In this document: one piece after another, positions 39,037 through 48,650 of the stretch
Layout: every line of letters starts with the position of its first letter
Numbering within the stretch: position 1 is the first letter of the stretch
Assembly: GCF_937973075.1 (NCBI RefSeq)
Contig: NZ_CALBWL010000023.1
Span: forward strand, 6,037-70,036
Source of the DNA: an uncultured Campylobacter sp.
Lineage (GTDB): Bacteria; Campylobacterota; Campylobacteria; Campylobacterales; Campylobacteraceae
Reading direction: 5' to 3'
DNA: 64,000 nucleotides
Notes under the pieces: generated by a model
What the model was told of the DNA's origin: nothing
The model's database searches: none
Seen by the model: the letters and a program-made list of their open reading frames with translations, nothing else
Made by a program: the position numbers and the translations under genes

Positions 39037-39724
39037 TTTTTATCCTGGCGATATCGCTTTTTATCACATCAGTATCGACCATGCCTAAGTAATACGGCTT
39101 GCCCCGCTCATCGCCCTCGTTAATGTCGGTAAGCCTTTGATATTTTCCGTCTTTAAGTACTACCTTAAAAGGGATCGAAAGCGCGTGGCGATAACCGATG
39201 TCGCTTAAAATTTGACCCACTATGCGCTCGTTCTGTTTTGAATTGGAGATGAAATAATATGCGTTAAATTTTTTCGTAAAATTTTCGATCACTTGCGCAT
39301 CGGTAATGTCCTCGAAATAAATCAAGCCGACCATCAGAAAATCCGCTGAATTTTTTAGCTGAAAGTCCATCAGATGCGGCGCTTCGATGCGGCACGGCTG
39401 GCAATACGTACCGAAAATATCAAACATTAAAATTTTATTGCTGTCCGCGAGCTTAAAGCCCTTTTCTGTGCGCTCGATCGTTACCTCGCCGCCTACGACG
39501 CTTTTAAGCGTAAATCGTTCGCCCGTTTTAAACGGCATAAAAGCTACCTCCTCGCCGCTCTCGCCGCCGATACGCTCGCCATTTTTATCTTGAGCGGAAT
39601 TTTTTGCCATCTGATTCTCGCTCGCGGCAGGATTCTCGCCCGCAGAGCCCGTCTTTTTCTGCGAATCATCTCCGCAGCCACTTAAGACAAAAATCGCCAA
39701 ACATAATAGTAAAAATTTCTTCAT
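39026..39724 (-). CDS. Thioredoxin-fold lipoprotein (TlpA/ResA-like)
   Basis: A periplasmic, membrane-tethered thiol-disulfide protein. The N-terminus MKKFLLLCLAIFVLSGCGDD gives a lipobox with lipidated Cys at residue 17. A charged, Asn/Glu-rich linker follows, then the thioredoxin fold with the active-site CQPC in FDIFGTYCQPCRIEAPHLMD and a cis-Pro region near YRHALSIPFKVVL. Role is probably reduction of exported proteins or cytochrome maturation; the substrate is unknown. It is the first gene of the operon with clpS-clpA-aat, an association I recall from C. jejuni too. Confidence 0.88.
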   Translation of the reverse strand: MKKFLLLCLAIFVLSGCGDDSQKKTGSAGENPAASENQMAKNSAQDKNGERIGGESGEEVAFMPFKTGERFTLKSVVGGEVTIERTEKGFKLADSNKILMFDIFGTYCQPCRIEAPHLMDFQLKNSADFLMVGLIYFEDITDAQVIENFTKKFNAYYFISNSKQNERIVGQILSDIGYRHALSIPFKVVLKDGKYQRLTDINEGDERGKPYYLGMVDTDVIKSDIARIKNGN

Positions 39725-39779
39725 TCAATTTCCTTCGGGTTTAAATTTAAGCCCGCATTTTAACCAAAGTTTTGTGAAT

Positions 39780-40244
39780 TTAAAATGAATGCTTGTCGTA
39801 TCGCTTCATCGCACTTTGCGCTTCGCGATCGGCTTCCTTACGCTTTAGCGATTCACGCTTATCGTGCAAATTTTTGCCACTAGCCAAAGCGATGCGCGCC
39901 TTTACGCGGTTTTTATCATTGAGATACAGCGACAAAACCACGATGGTAAGGCCCTCTTTGCTAACCGCGCCAAGCAGCTTGTCGATCTGCTTTCTGTGCA
40001 TCAAAAGCTTTCGCACTGCCCCTTCGTCTGGACGAAAATGGGCGTTGGTGCTTTCAAGATAGCTGATATGCGCATTTAGCAAAAACAGCTCGCCGCGGAT
40101 CACGCGACAAAAGCTATCTTTGAGATTGCCCCTGCCCGCGCGCAGAGCTTTGACCTCGCTACCCTTTAGCACGATGCCCGCTTCAAAGCTTTCAAGTATC
40201 GTAAAATCGTGAAATGCCTTGCGATTTTTACTCAGTTCTTTCAT
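39780..40244 (-). CDS. smpB: SsrA-binding protein SmpB
   Basis: SmpB binds tmRNA and brings it to stalled ribosomes for trans-translation. The 154-residue protein has the beta-barrel blocks [39 protein letters not shown] and [20 protein letters not shown], and the basic C-terminal tail [19 protein letters not shown]. Length is normal. The ssrA tmRNA gene is not visible in the window. It lies between ispE and the thioredoxin lipoprotein on the same strand. Confidence 0.96.
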   Translation of the reverse strand: MKELSKNRKAFHDFTILESFEAGIVLKGSEVKALRAGRGNLKDSFCRVIRGELFLLNAHISYLESTNAHFRPDEGAVRKLLMHRKQIDKLLGAVSKEGLTIVVLSLYLNDKNRVKARIALASGKNLHDKRESLKRKEADREAQSAMKRYDKHSF

Positions 40245-40370
40245 CTTTTTCCTTCTAAATTTAGCCCTAAGCTTAGCCCGTTTTTGCTTAAATTTAAAAG
40301 CGGGCGAGCGAAATTTTAAATTTTATATTTCAATTTAGCTTTTAAATTTTAACCGCGCGCCTTGGAATTC

Positions 40371-41114
40371 TTATTTTAAGAAAAACACGCTGCTGCCGCT
40401 GCCGCTTAGAAACATATCGCGATACTTGCTCATCTGCGGATATAGCTTTATGCACGGCGCGAAAAGATCATTTAACACAAAGCCGTCGTATCGCGCTAGC
40501 AGCTGTTCGCTGCTTAAACTCAACATCTCTTGCGCCTGCGCGACGTTTATATTTTGCATAAAGCTTGCGCGAAACTCATTATAAACCGCGCCGGTGGAGC
40601 AAAAGATCGCGGGCGTTAAAATTTCGATCGCGGGCAGGCGGTCCTCGAAAGGCTCGATGATCTCGCCGATACCGCGCACGTTTGCGGCCTCAAGCCCGCT
40701 AACAAAAAACGCGACGTCCGCGCCGATACTTTGCGCGATTTTAGTAAGCCGCTCGCGCGGAATTTTTAAGCTTAATTCCTCGTTCGCAAGCCACAAAAAG
40801 GCCGCCGCATCGCTACTGCCGCCCCCAAGACCGGCACCGATCGGAATATGTTTTTTAAGCACGATCTTATGCGAGCTGAAAAATTCCGCAAGCTCGCGCG
40901 CAAAGCCCGCCTGCTCAAGCGCCGCCTTGGCCTTTAAAATTATGTTATCCGCGATCTGCGCGGTGTCGCATTCAAGCGCAAAGCCGCTCGCTCGCTCAAA
41001 GCTTATCTCATCAAATAGCTCCCTGCGCAGCACGAAGCGCGAGGCGATCTCGTGGTAGCCGCCGCGCATGCCGACGACTTTTAAAAAAACATTGATCTTT
41101 GCATAAGCTTTCAA
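40371..41114 (-). CDS. ispE: 4-diphosphocytidyl-2-C-methyl-D-erythritol kinase IspE (TTG start)
   Basis: IspE phosphorylates CDP-ME at the 2-position in the non-mevalonate isoprenoid pathway. The GHMP kinase ATP loop PIGAGLGGGSSDAAAFL lies near residue 91, the N-terminal motif is KAYAKINVFLKVVGMRGGYH, and the C-terminal FLSGSGSSVFFLK is typical. I place the start at TTG 41114 because AAGGAG lies 7 nt upstream and the protein then begins exactly at the family N-terminus (247 residues). An ATG at 41174 would add 20 basic residues without a signal. The second isoprenoid gene here, with ispG. Confidence 0.93.
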   Translation of the reverse strand: MKAYAKINVFLKVVGMRGGYHEIASRFVLRRELFDEISFERASGFALECDTAQIADNIILKAKAALEQAGFARELAEFFSSHKIVLKKHIPIGAGLGGGSSDAAAFLWLANEELSLKIPRERLTKIAQSIGADVAFFVSGLEAANVRGIGEIIEPFEDRLPAIEILTPAIFCSTGAVYNEFRASFMQNINVAQAQEMLSLSSEQLLARYDGFVLNDLFAPCIKLYPQMSKYRDMFLSGSGSSVFFLK

Positions 41115-41796
41115 AATTTTACTCCTTCTGCGCTTTGGCGCACTTGCGTTAAATTTAACCCGCAGCAAGCTCATCTAGTGCGATTAAAATTTCAAATCCG
41201 CGCGCGAATTAAATTTCAGCCCGCGGCAAGCCCAGTGCAATCAAAATTCAAAACCGCGTTCCGTGAAGTGCGCGCCGCGGAATTTAACCCGCGATCGCGG
41301 CGCCCGATACGTAAATTTTATAAAGCGCGAAATTTTAATCCGCAACGTACGCGGCCAAATTTCAGCCCGCGGCGCAAATCTATCTCATAGATTAAAATTC
41401 CAAGCCGACAAAATTCTAGCCGCGCTGTGCTAAATCGCAAATTTAGCTTGGCGGTATGCCGCCCGCTGCAAAATCAAACCCGTCGGCGCAGACTACGCAT
41501 TACCGCGAGCTAAAATTTCATTCGGCAGAGGCCGCTTGCTGCGCCGCAATAAGCCCCGACCTGCGCGCTTTGTAAATCGCGAAATTTTAATCTCGCGGCG
41601 CGTTGTAATCGCGCACCGAAAAGCAAATCGAAACGCCGCTCCGCCGGATCCGCCACGTTTAAATTTAGCCCCGCGGATTTATGCCTTTCGCGAGAGCGTC
41701 GCCTGCCTAGCCGCACGTTTAAATTTACGCCGCCTGAGGCAGATTTTGCGATCCGTGCGCAACAAAAAAGCGTGACGCTCGCTACTCCGCACGATA
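41115..41796. other. Gene-free stretch between ispE and truB
   Basis: No supported gene. The stretch is made of AAATTT words alternating with GC-rich pieces; open frames on both strands are Arg/Ala/Pro-rich artefacts without ribosome binding sites. From memory C. jejuni carries csrA at this place; I find nothing resembling CsrA (MLILSRK...) in any frame. Confidence 0.55.
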
Positions 41797-41837
41797 AAAT
41801 TTAACCGCACATAGCAGCGCGCTATGCGGTTAAATTT
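41797..41837 (-). terminator. Strong hairpin downstream of truB
   Basis: A 17-bp stem (arms AAATTTAACCGCA..TAGC and complement) with a 2-nt bulge and loop AGCGC, 80 nt past the truB stop. A short TTTTAT follows on the truB side. Probably a terminator; it could act in both directions. Confidence 0.55.
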
Positions 41838-41916
41838 AAACGCTTAAGCCAAGCGCTGTGCAAATATGAGCCGCACCGCAAACACATGACGCAAGCTGCA
41901 CGACCGATCTTGCGGC

Positions 41917-42765
41917 TTAAAACCCACCGCCTGCGATCGGAACGTCGTTCCAAAGATAGCGCACCTCGCCCGAGCTTATCTCGATGATCGAGTAAAAATC
42001 GCCGCAGATAAGCAGATAGCGCCCGTCTGCGCGGCTCGCCAGATCCTTTGCGGCAAGCTTTTTGCCCAAGATCACGTCGCGCGCGTCGCCGTCGTAAAAG
42101 TTTGGCGCAAGGTCCAAAAACTCGAGCGGATTTAGTGCTGTCTCATCCGCAAAGCGCGGATCTTGCAGGTCAAAAACTCCCTCACTCTCCCGCCTAAGCG
42201 CGCTTAGCGTGCCCGTGGCGCCTAGCTTTTCTGCTAAAATTTGCGCAAAAGAGCGCACGTAGCCGCCTTCGCTGAGTGCGACGCGAAAGCTCACGAAGGG
42301 GTGAGCGTAGTTTAAAATTTCGGCATCAAAAACCCGCATCGAACTCTCTTTCAAGCTCACCTCTTCGCCCGCGCGAGCGAGCTTGTATGCGCGCACGCCG
42401 TTAATTTTCTTGGCGCTGAAAGCGGGCGGGATAAATTTTATCTCGCCGCGCATTTGCGCCATCGCGGCGTCTAAAACCTCTCGCGAAAGTGGCGGGATTT
42501 GTTCCACGCGCTCCATGTTTTCATTATCGCCGCTTGGGCTTTGCGCGCCCAGCCACAGCGTCGCGACGTAGATTTTTGGCTCCTTTTTTAAAAACCTAAA
42601 AAAGCGCGCGTATTGCCCGAATGCCACGATCAGCGCACCGCTCGCGAAAGGATCGAGCGTGCCGCTAAAGCCAGCCTTTTTCACGCCGTATTTGCGCTTA
42701 AGAGCGCTTAAAAATTTATTGCTGCCGATGCCCGCGGGCTTGTCCGTCAAAAACAATCTATTCAT
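41917..42765 (-). CDS. truB: tRNA pseudouridine(55) synthase TruB
   Basis: TruB makes pseudouridine 55 in the T loop of tRNAs. The 282-residue protein has RLFLTDKPAGIGSNKFLSAL, the catalytic Asp in KKAGFSGTLDPFASGALIVA near residue 37, the block IPPAFSAKKINGVRAYKLAR and GGYVRSFAQILAEKLGATGT. The N-terminal kinked start ATG overlaps the helicase gene by 8 nt, so they are coupled. No PUA domain is obvious; the C-terminus is short. Confidence 0.95.
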   Translation of the reverse strand: MNRLFLTDKPAGIGSNKFLSALKRKYGVKKAGFSGTLDPFASGALIVAFGQYARFFRFLKKEPKIYVATLWLGAQSPSGDNENMERVEQIPPLSREVLDAAMAQMRGEIKFIPPAFSAKKINGVRAYKLARAGEEVSLKESSMRVFDAEILNYAHPFVSFRVALSEGGYVRSFAQILAEKLGATGTLSALRRESEGVFDLQDPRFADETALNPLEFLDLAPNFYDGDARDVILGKKLAAKDLASRADGRYLLICGDFYSIIEISSGEVRYLWNDVPIAGGGF

Positions 42766-44818
42766 AAGAGCCGATCTTTTCTACGAAATTTGACATTATC
42801 ACGCGCGAAATTCCGCCGAAATTTATCGTGAGTCGGTCGCCGTTTACCGCCGTAATCTGTCCGATGCCAAAGAGTTTATGTTTGATCAGCTCGCCCTTGC
42901 TAAAGCCGCTACTTTGCTCGCGCGGCGGCTCTTTAGCCACCAAACCCGCCTCGGCTATAAACCTGCTAGCATCGAGCCTCTCGCGCTTGCCGCGATAAAA
43001 ACGGCTAGCGGCAAAGCTAAGCGTAAGCGTGCGCTTGGCACGCGTAATCGCTACGTATGCGAGCCTACGCTCCTCCTCGATGTCGCTACTGTCGCCCAAA
43101 AGCGGGAAAAACCCCTCCTCCAGCCCGATTACGAAAAGATGCTCGAACTCAAGCCCCTTGCTTGCGTGCACGCTCATTATATTTATCGCATCGCCCATGA
43201 TGGCGTCCTGATCGCTAAGAAGGCTTAGTTCGTTTAAAAATTCCGCCAGATCAAAATCGGGCTTATTGCTCGCCTCATCCTTCAGCATAGCCAAAAACTC
43301 GTCGATGTTCGCTACCCGATCGGCGCCGTCCGGAAGCGAGGCGTAGTAAGCCTTTAGCCCGAAAGCGGGCTCTAGAGCGTCTATTTTTTTGATAGTATCG
43401 GCTAGCGCGGAGATAGAAGCGATACCGCTTTTAAGCTCGGCTAGAGCCTGCGCCGCCTTGGCGCTAAGCCCCGCGTCAGGCTCGCTAAAAGCGTCAAATA
43501 GACTGATAAGTCGCAGGCGCGAAAGCTCCTCGAGCTTTGCTAGCGAGACCTTGCCGATACCGCGCTTGGGCACGTTTATGATCCGCCTCATCGAAAAGTC
43601 GTCGTGCTCGTCGTTTACTAAGCGCAGATAGGCGATCGTATCCTTGATCTCGGCGCGCTCGTAAAATTTCACGCCGCCTACCATTTTATACGGGATTTTG
43701 GCGCGATTCAGCCCCTCTTCCAGCGCGCGCGAAAGAGCGTTTACGCGGTAAAGCACGGCGATTTGAGAGGGCGCTACGCCGCTTGAAAGCAGCTTTTTGA
43801 TAGCTTCTGCGATCTTTGCCGCTTCGATACTCTCCTCGTCTGAACGCAAAATTTCGATCTTTTCGCCCCCGCCGTTCATGCTAGTAAGACTCTTGCCGAG
43901 ACGGTTTTTGTTATGCGAGATGAGCTCGTTGGCGGCATTTAAAATTTCATCCGTGGAGCGGTAGTTCTGCTCGAGTTTGATAAATTTTACGTTTGAGAAC
44001 TGATCTTTAAAATTTAAGATATTTTCTATCCGTGCGCCGCGCCAGCCGTAGATACTCTGATCGTCATCGCCCACCACCGCGAGGTTTTCGTGCGCGGCAC
44101 AAAGCTTTTGCAGCAGTTTGAATTGAATGTCGTTGGTGTCCTGATACTCATCCACCGTGATATAGGCGTAACGGCGCGAAATTTCATCGCATAGCCGCTC
44201 ATTCGCGCTTAAAATTTTATACGGCAATATCAGCAGATCATCGAAATCCACAAGATTATTTGCCGCCAAATACGCCTCGTAGCGTTTATATGCATCAGCG
44301 CAATGCGCGTAAAATCCGCTATACATCCTGCTTAGCTCATCCTCCTCGCCCTTTAGAAGCTCGTCGATATCTTTGGGGCCGATTAGGGAATTTTTGTAGG
44401 TTGAAATTTTAGCCGCCAATAGCGACGTGGGCAAATTTATCTCAAAGCCCTTGATGATCTTTTTCTTATCGTCGGTATCGATTACTTGGAAGTTTGCGCT
44501 ACGCCCAAGCTCGCTAATATGAAATTTCAAAAACAAAAGCCCAAATTTATGAAAGGTGCACAGAAGCGGCACGCTGCTTAAATTTAGCCCGCTTATCAGA
44601 TTAAGCGCTCGCGAGCGCATCTCGGCGGCGGCTTTATTCGTAAACGTAAGCGTGAGAGTATTCTCCGCAGGCACGCCGTTTGATAGCAGATAGGCAAGTC
44701 GCGCGGTGATCGTTTTGGTTTTGCCACTACCAGCACCCGCTAAGATTAGCATCGCTCCGTCCACATGGCTCGCAGCCTCGCGCTGAGCGGGATTAAGACC
44801 CTCTAAAATATCGCTCAT
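42758..44818 (-). CDS. UvrD/PcrA/Rep family ATP-dependent DNA helicase
   Basis: A superfamily 1A 3'-5' helicase acting in repair and replication restart. Motifs run in order: Q motif LNPAQREAA, Walker A LAGAGSGKTKTITARLAYL near residue 28, Ia TLTFTNKAAAEM, II VDEYQDTND, III VVGDDDQSIYGWRGA, IV KLEQNYRS, V INIMSVHASKGLEFEHLFV and VI RLAYVAITRAK. At 686 residues it is close to PcrA/Rep length. The C-terminal part (GELIKHKLFGIGQITAVNGD) resembles the PcrA tail domain. Start overlaps the upstream SspB-like gene by 4 nt and its end overlaps truB. Confidence 0.95.
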   Translation of the reverse strand: MSDILEGLNPAQREAASHVDGAMLILAGAGSGKTKTITARLAYLLSNGVPAENTLTLTFTNKAAAEMRSRALNLISGLNLSSVPLLCTFHKFGLLFLKFHISELGRSANFQVIDTDDKKKIIKGFEINLPTSLLAAKISTYKNSLIGPKDIDELLKGEEDELSRMYSGFYAHCADAYKRYEAYLAANNLVDFDDLLILPYKILSANERLCDEISRRYAYITVDEYQDTNDIQFKLLQKLCAAHENLAVVGDDDQSIYGWRGARIENILNFKDQFSNVKFIKLEQNYRSTDEILNAANELISHNKNRLGKSLTSMNGGGEKIEILRSDEESIEAAKIAEAIKKLLSSGVAPSQIAVLYRVNALSRALEEGLNRAKIPYKMVGGVKFYERAEIKDTIAYLRLVNDEHDDFSMRRIINVPKRGIGKVSLAKLEELSRLRLISLFDAFSEPDAGLSAKAAQALAELKSGIASISALADTIKKIDALEPAFGLKAYYASLPDGADRVANIDEFLAMLKDEASNKPDFDLAEFLNELSLLSDQDAIMGDAINIMSVHASKGLEFEHLFVIGLEEGFFPLLGDSSDIEEERRLAYVAITRAKRTLTLSFAASRFYRGKRERLDASRFIAEAGLVAKEPPREQSSGFSKGELIKHKLFGIGQITAVNGDRLTINFGGISRVIMSNFVEKIGSYE

Positions 44819-45222
44819 TTTGAGAAAATTTTACGCGATTTTTCGCGCTTAAGCCACTCGGACTCGGGACGAGAAAAATTTACCGCGATAGGCTTGCCGT
44901 CCACGACGATCTGTAAGACCGCGTAAAACGGCACGCTAAGCGTGCTTGCAAAATCCTGCGGCCCAAATCCCGCCTCGAAAACCAGCTCATCCTTGCTAAG
45001 GTGCGCGCTAGAAAGCGTGTATTCCTCCAGCTGCAAAAAGATCGCGGGCATTTTGAAGCTTTTTAAAATTTCCTCCGGCAGCGGCGGGTCAAATTTTATC
45101 TGATCCGTCCTCACAACGATGCCAAATCCGCATCCAAGAGCCAAAACGTAATCCAAAACCGCGCCTATATTTGCGCTGCTCGCAGCGATAAATTTATCGT
45201 CTTTTAAAATTTTATCTATCAT
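44815..45222 (-). CDS. SspB-like protein (candidate ClpXP adaptor)
   Basis: A 135-residue protein of unassigned function. The middle, HLSKDELVFEAGFGPQDFAS followed by LSVPFYAVLQIVVDGKPIAV, follows the SspB/SRP-like small beta-barrel pattern (substrate groove strands, then the VP-x-x-AVL block), and the C-terminal tail EWLKREKSRKIFSK is basic. SspB delivers SsrA-tagged proteins to ClpXP; smpB in the same gene block fits that idea. The N-terminal half is not clearly like SspB. It sits 1 nt after pepF and overlaps the helicase gene by 4 nt. The adaptor role is inference. Confidence 0.55.
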   Translation of the reverse strand: MIDKILKDDKFIAASSANIGAVLDYVLALGCGFGIVVRTDQIKFDPPLPEEILKSFKMPAIFLQLEEYTLSSAHLSKDELVFEAGFGPQDFASTLSVPFYAVLQIVVDGKPIAVNFSRPESEWLKREKSRKIFSK

Positions 45223-45223
45223 C

Positions 45224-47137
45224 CTAACCCCTTACAAACTCATCTACAAGCGCCGCGACCTGCTCTATGCCGATGCGCCAAAATTCGCTTTTATTGATGT
45301 CAAAGCCGAATTTCGCCACCAGCTTTTGCGGCGCGTCGCTGCCGCCCGAGCTTAAAAACTCGGTGTAAATTTGAACGAAATTTTCGAGCCTGCCGCTCTT
45401 ATACAGCCCGTAAAGCGCGAGCACCAAAAGCTGCGCATAGGCGTAGGAGTAGCAGTAAAACGGCGTGTGAACGAAGTGTGGGATGTAGCTCCACCAGCTT
45501 TTGTAATGATCCTGCAAGATTAGCTCGCCGGCAAACATCTTGCGCGACTCCTCCATCCAAAGCTCACCCACCTGCTCAACGCTTAGCTCATCCGCACTCG
45601 CATGCACGCGCCGCTCAAAGGTCGTAAATCCGATCTGGCGGTAAAGCGTAGCGAAGATATCCTCGATCTTTGCCGCAAGCATCGCTCTTAGCGCAGTCTT
45701 ATCGCTTGCGGTCTGCGAGAGCGTATCCGTATCGCGCGCTGCAAGCTCGCACGAACCCGCAAAGTCTTGCGAGGCGGCATGTTTTACGGCGCGCTCGTTT
45801 GGAATTTTACCGCCCTGAGCCTCTTGCGGAGCGTCGCGCTTTAAATTTTGCGAGCCGTCCGAGGCGGCGGCATTTTTTAAATTCGACAAGCCGTTTAAAT
45901 TTGAAAAATTTTCGCGCATATAATCAAACACCAGCATCTCGCAGAAAACCGACGCAGTCTCCGCCGTCGTTAGCGGCGTGAAGGAGTTAAAATAGCCCAC
46001 GCCGTAGCTTAGATACTGATGTATCGCGTGTCCCAGCTCGTGCGCGAGGGTAAATACGTCGCGGCGCTTGCGGGTAAAATTTAAAAGCACGAAAGGGTGA
46101 GTATCGCGCGAGCCCGAATGCGAAAATGCACCGCTTTGCTTATTTTGCGCGGGCATCGCGTCAATCCAGTTTCGCTCAAATGCGATCAGCGCAATCTGCT
46201 TAAATTTCGGGCTAAATTTTTCAAATGCTGCTAGCACGATCTGCTTAGCCTGCTCGAAGCTAAACTCGCTTTCATCGCCCTCAAGCGGCGCGTATCTGTC
46301 GTAATCATACAGCGCGTCGTAGCCTAAAATTTCGCGCTTTTTGGCGTAAAATTTGCCGACTAGATCGAAGCTTCGCTCCGTCTCTGCGATCAGTGCATCG
46401 ACGCTTGCGATGTTTATCTGATTTTCCTCGTGCATCACCGCCTCGGCTTTATCGTAGCCGCGCAGCTCGCAGCGAATTTTGAGATCGGTTTTGATCATAT
46501 TGTAGATATAACCAAGCAGGTGAGAGTTCTGCTCTAGCACCGCGCTTAGCGAAGCTGCGGCGTCCTTTCGCACCTCGCGATCGGAGCTATGAAGCAGGCT
46601 TAAAATTTCCTCCTCGCCAAGCTTTTGCCCGCGAAAATCAAAGCTCATCCGTGCCATACTTTCGTCAAAAAGTCGCGAAAACGCTTCGCCGCTTACGGGC
46701 GAAGTTTTTAAAAGCACACTTTCTTGCGGCAAGCTTAGCTGGTGGGCCTTGCGCTGCTTAAGTAGGCTCAAATAATATCTGAATCTCCCGCCCCCTGCGA
46801 TAAACTCGTCCTGTTTTGCGGCGTCAAGCTCGTTAAACTCGAGCTCGAAAAAGAGCAGGCTCTGCGAAATGTCGTTGCAAGCCTGCTCCGTCTTGGCCTG
46901 CTGCGCCCCAAGGCTCGTATCTCGCGCAAATCTAAGATGCGCAAAGCTCATTATCTTGCCGATCTGCTCGCTGATGCTCTCATAAAGCTCAAGCGCGCCC
47001 AAAAATTTCTCCGCGCTAAGGGCTTGCAGCTTATCTTTAAATTTAAGCTCAAAATCCATAGCCTGCGCGGAGGCACTATCTATCGCGGCGCTAAATTCCG
47101 CCTCGTTTGCAAACAGCTCGCCTAAATTCCAATTCAT
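45224..47137 (-). CDS. pepF: Oligoendopeptidase F (M3 zinc peptidase), with low-complexity insertion
   Basis: A cytoplasmic zinc peptidase of short peptides. The catalytic motif TLAHELGHAIHQYLSYG lies near residue 366, with the downstream Glu in TTAETASVFCEMLVFDYM. Family blocks HYKSWWSYIPHFVHTPFYCY and YAYAQLLVLALYGLY are present near the end. Residues about 412-477 are an insertion rich in Ala, Ser, Gln and Asp (DGSQNLKRDAPQEAQGGK) not normal between these blocks. I chose ATG 47137 (MNWNLGELFANEAEF) because AAGGA lies upstream; the start 36 nt upstream has none. 637 residues. Followed 1 nt later by the SspB-like gene. Confidence 0.93.
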   Translation of the reverse strand: MNWNLGELFANEAEFSAAIDSASAQAMDFELKFKDKLQALSAEKFLGALELYESISEQIGKIMSFAHLRFARDTSLGAQQAKTEQACNDISQSLLFFELEFNELDAAKQDEFIAGGGRFRYYLSLLKQRKAHQLSLPQESVLLKTSPVSGEAFSRLFDESMARMSFDFRGQKLGEEEILSLLHSSDREVRKDAAASLSAVLEQNSHLLGYIYNMIKTDLKIRCELRGYDKAEAVMHEENQINIASVDALIAETERSFDLVGKFYAKKREILGYDALYDYDRYAPLEGDESEFSFEQAKQIVLAAFEKFSPKFKQIALIAFERNWIDAMPAQNKQSGAFSHSGSRDTHPFVLLNFTRKRRDVFTLAHELGHAIHQYLSYGVGYFNSFTPLTTAETASVFCEMLVFDYMRENFSNLNGLSNLKNAAASDGSQNLKRDAPQEAQGGKIPNERAVKHAASQDFAGSCELAARDTDTLSQTASDKTALRAMLAAKIEDIFATLYRQIGFTTFERRVHASADELSVEQVGELWMEESRKMFAGELILQDHYKSWWSYIPHFVHTPFYCYSYAYAQLLVLALYGLYKSGRLENFVQIYTEFLSSGGSDAPQKLVAKFGFDINKSEFWRIGIEQVAALVDEFVRG

Positions 47138-47190
47138 CGTTTTCCTTTTAAAATTTTTGGATAATTTTATCAAAAAAGAATAAGTAAAAT

Positions 47191-47231
47191 TTTAAAAACC
47201 GCAAATCCGCCGCACGGACGGAATTTGCGGT
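47191..47231 (-). terminator. Rho-independent terminator of sstT
   Basis: Reading leftwards, ACCGCAAAT pairs with ATTTGCGGT, with a further CCG/CGG pairing inside, followed by TTTTTAAAATTTT. It starts 16 nt past the sstT stop. Confidence 0.88.
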
Positions 47232-47246
47232 AAATTTTAAGGTGAG

Positions 47247-48506
47247 TTATTTTTGCATACTTTGCGACGCGATCGCCGTAAAAATCACGTCCGTGGAGCT
47301 ATTGATCGCGGTTTCTACCGAATCTTGGATCACACCGATGATGAAGCCGATCGCGACCACCTGCATTGCGATGTCGTTTGAGATATTAAAGAGCGAACAC
47401 GCAAGCGGTATCAGCATCAATGAGCCGCCGGGTACGCCGCTAGCGCCACACGCACCGACCGCCGAGACCACGCAAAGCAGTAGCGCCGTCCAAAAATCGG
47501 GACGCACGCCAAGCGTATGAGCCGCAGCAAGCGCTAAAATCGCGATTACCACCGCAGCGCCCGCCATATTTATCGTAGCTCCCAAAGGGATCGAGATTGA
47601 GCTTAGCTCATCGCTGATGCCGAGCTTTTTGCATAAATTTAAATTTACGGGGATATTCGCCGCCGAGCTGCGGGTGAAAAACGCCGTGAGGCCGCTTTCG
47701 CGCAGGCAGGTAAATACGAGAGGATACGGATTTTTCTTAATCACCGCAAAGACGATGAGCGGATTTACCACGAGGGCTACGAACGCCATCGCACCTACTA
47801 GCACGACTACTATTCGCACGTATCCAAGCAGCGCATCGACACCGGTTTGATACACGGTAGAAGCTACTAGACCGAAAATTCCAAACGGCGCGAGTTGGAT
47901 TACGAACTGCACGATTTTGGTTACCGCTTCGCTCAGATCGGTAAAAATTTTCTTTGTTTCGTTGGTACAAAATTTAAGCGCGATGCCAAGACCTATCGCC
48001 CATGTTAAAATTCCTACGTAGTTTCCGTGCGCGATAGCGTTTAGCGGATTATCTACGACCTTAAAAAGCAGATCTTTTAGCACGATCCAAACGCTCGCAG
48101 GGACCGCATTTTCTGCCGCACCGACATTACTTAGAGCAAGATCCGTCGGGAATAAAAAGCTAGCTGCTACCCCCACGCACGAGGCTAAAAAGGTGCCTAC
48201 GATATATAGGACGACTACGCGTTTTAAGCCGCTTGCGCTGCCGTATTGTTTATTTACGATCGAACTTAAAATCAAGATAAAAACTAAAATCGGAGCTACC
48301 GCTTTAAGGGCACCTACGAATAAATTTCCTAAAATTTCCGCAAAAGCTACTACGTTTATTAAAAACGAAGTGTGCTCTGCCGCAATATCGCCTGCCGTCG
48401 AACGCGCAGCAAAGCCCAAAATAGCGCCTATTATCAAACCCGTAACTATGCGCAGAACTAGATTTTTATCTTTGTAGCTGGCTACTAATTTTTGAATCGA
48501 ACTCAT
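47247..48506 (-). CDS. sstT: Serine/threonine:sodium symporter SstT
   Basis: A dicarboxylate/amino acid:cation symporter family transporter importing Ser and Thr with Na+. The 419-residue protein has about eight membrane helices and two hairpins; visible family blocks are [17 protein letters not shown], the serine-rich [40 protein letters not shown] and [20 protein letters not shown]. The sequence matches the SstT branch rather than GltP. Divergent from metK, with its own terminator. Confidence 0.94.
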   Translation of the reverse strand: MSSIQKLVASYKDKNLVLRIVTGLIIGAILGFAARSTAGDIAAEHTSFLINVVAFAEILGNLFVGALKAVAPILVFILILSSIVNKQYGSASGLKRVVVLYIVGTFLASCVGVAASFLFPTDLALSNVGAAENAVPASVWIVLKDLLFKVVDNPLNAIAHGNYVGILTWAIGLGIALKFCTNETKKIFTDLSEAVTKIVQFVIQLAPFGIFGLVASTVYQTGVDALLGYVRIVVVLVGAMAFVALVVNPLIVFAVIKKNPYPLVFTCLRESGLTAFFTRSSAANIPVNLNLCKKLGISDELSSISIPLGATINMAGAAVVIAILALAAAHTLGVRPDFWTALLLCVVSAVGACGASGVPGGSLMLIPLACSLFNISNDIAMQVVAIGFIIGVIQDSVETAINSSTDVIFTAIASQSMQK

Positions 48507-48617
48507 TTTTTACCTTTCAATCAAAACGTCGTTTGAAATATATCGAAATTTTATTTAAGCACATTTAAATTTGGGCGAAATTTCGTAATTTTTAGTTAAT
48601 CTTAAAACCTCGTTAGA

Positions 48618-48623
48618 TAAAAT
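48618..48623 (+). promoter_or_regulatory. Likely -10 box of metK
   Basis: TAAAAT 27 nt before the metK start, in the short divergent region shared with sstT. No -35 is evident. No SAM riboswitch-like structure is visible in the short leader. Confidence 0.45.
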
Positions 48624-48650
48624 GCCCCGAAATTTTAATCAGGAGCGGAT

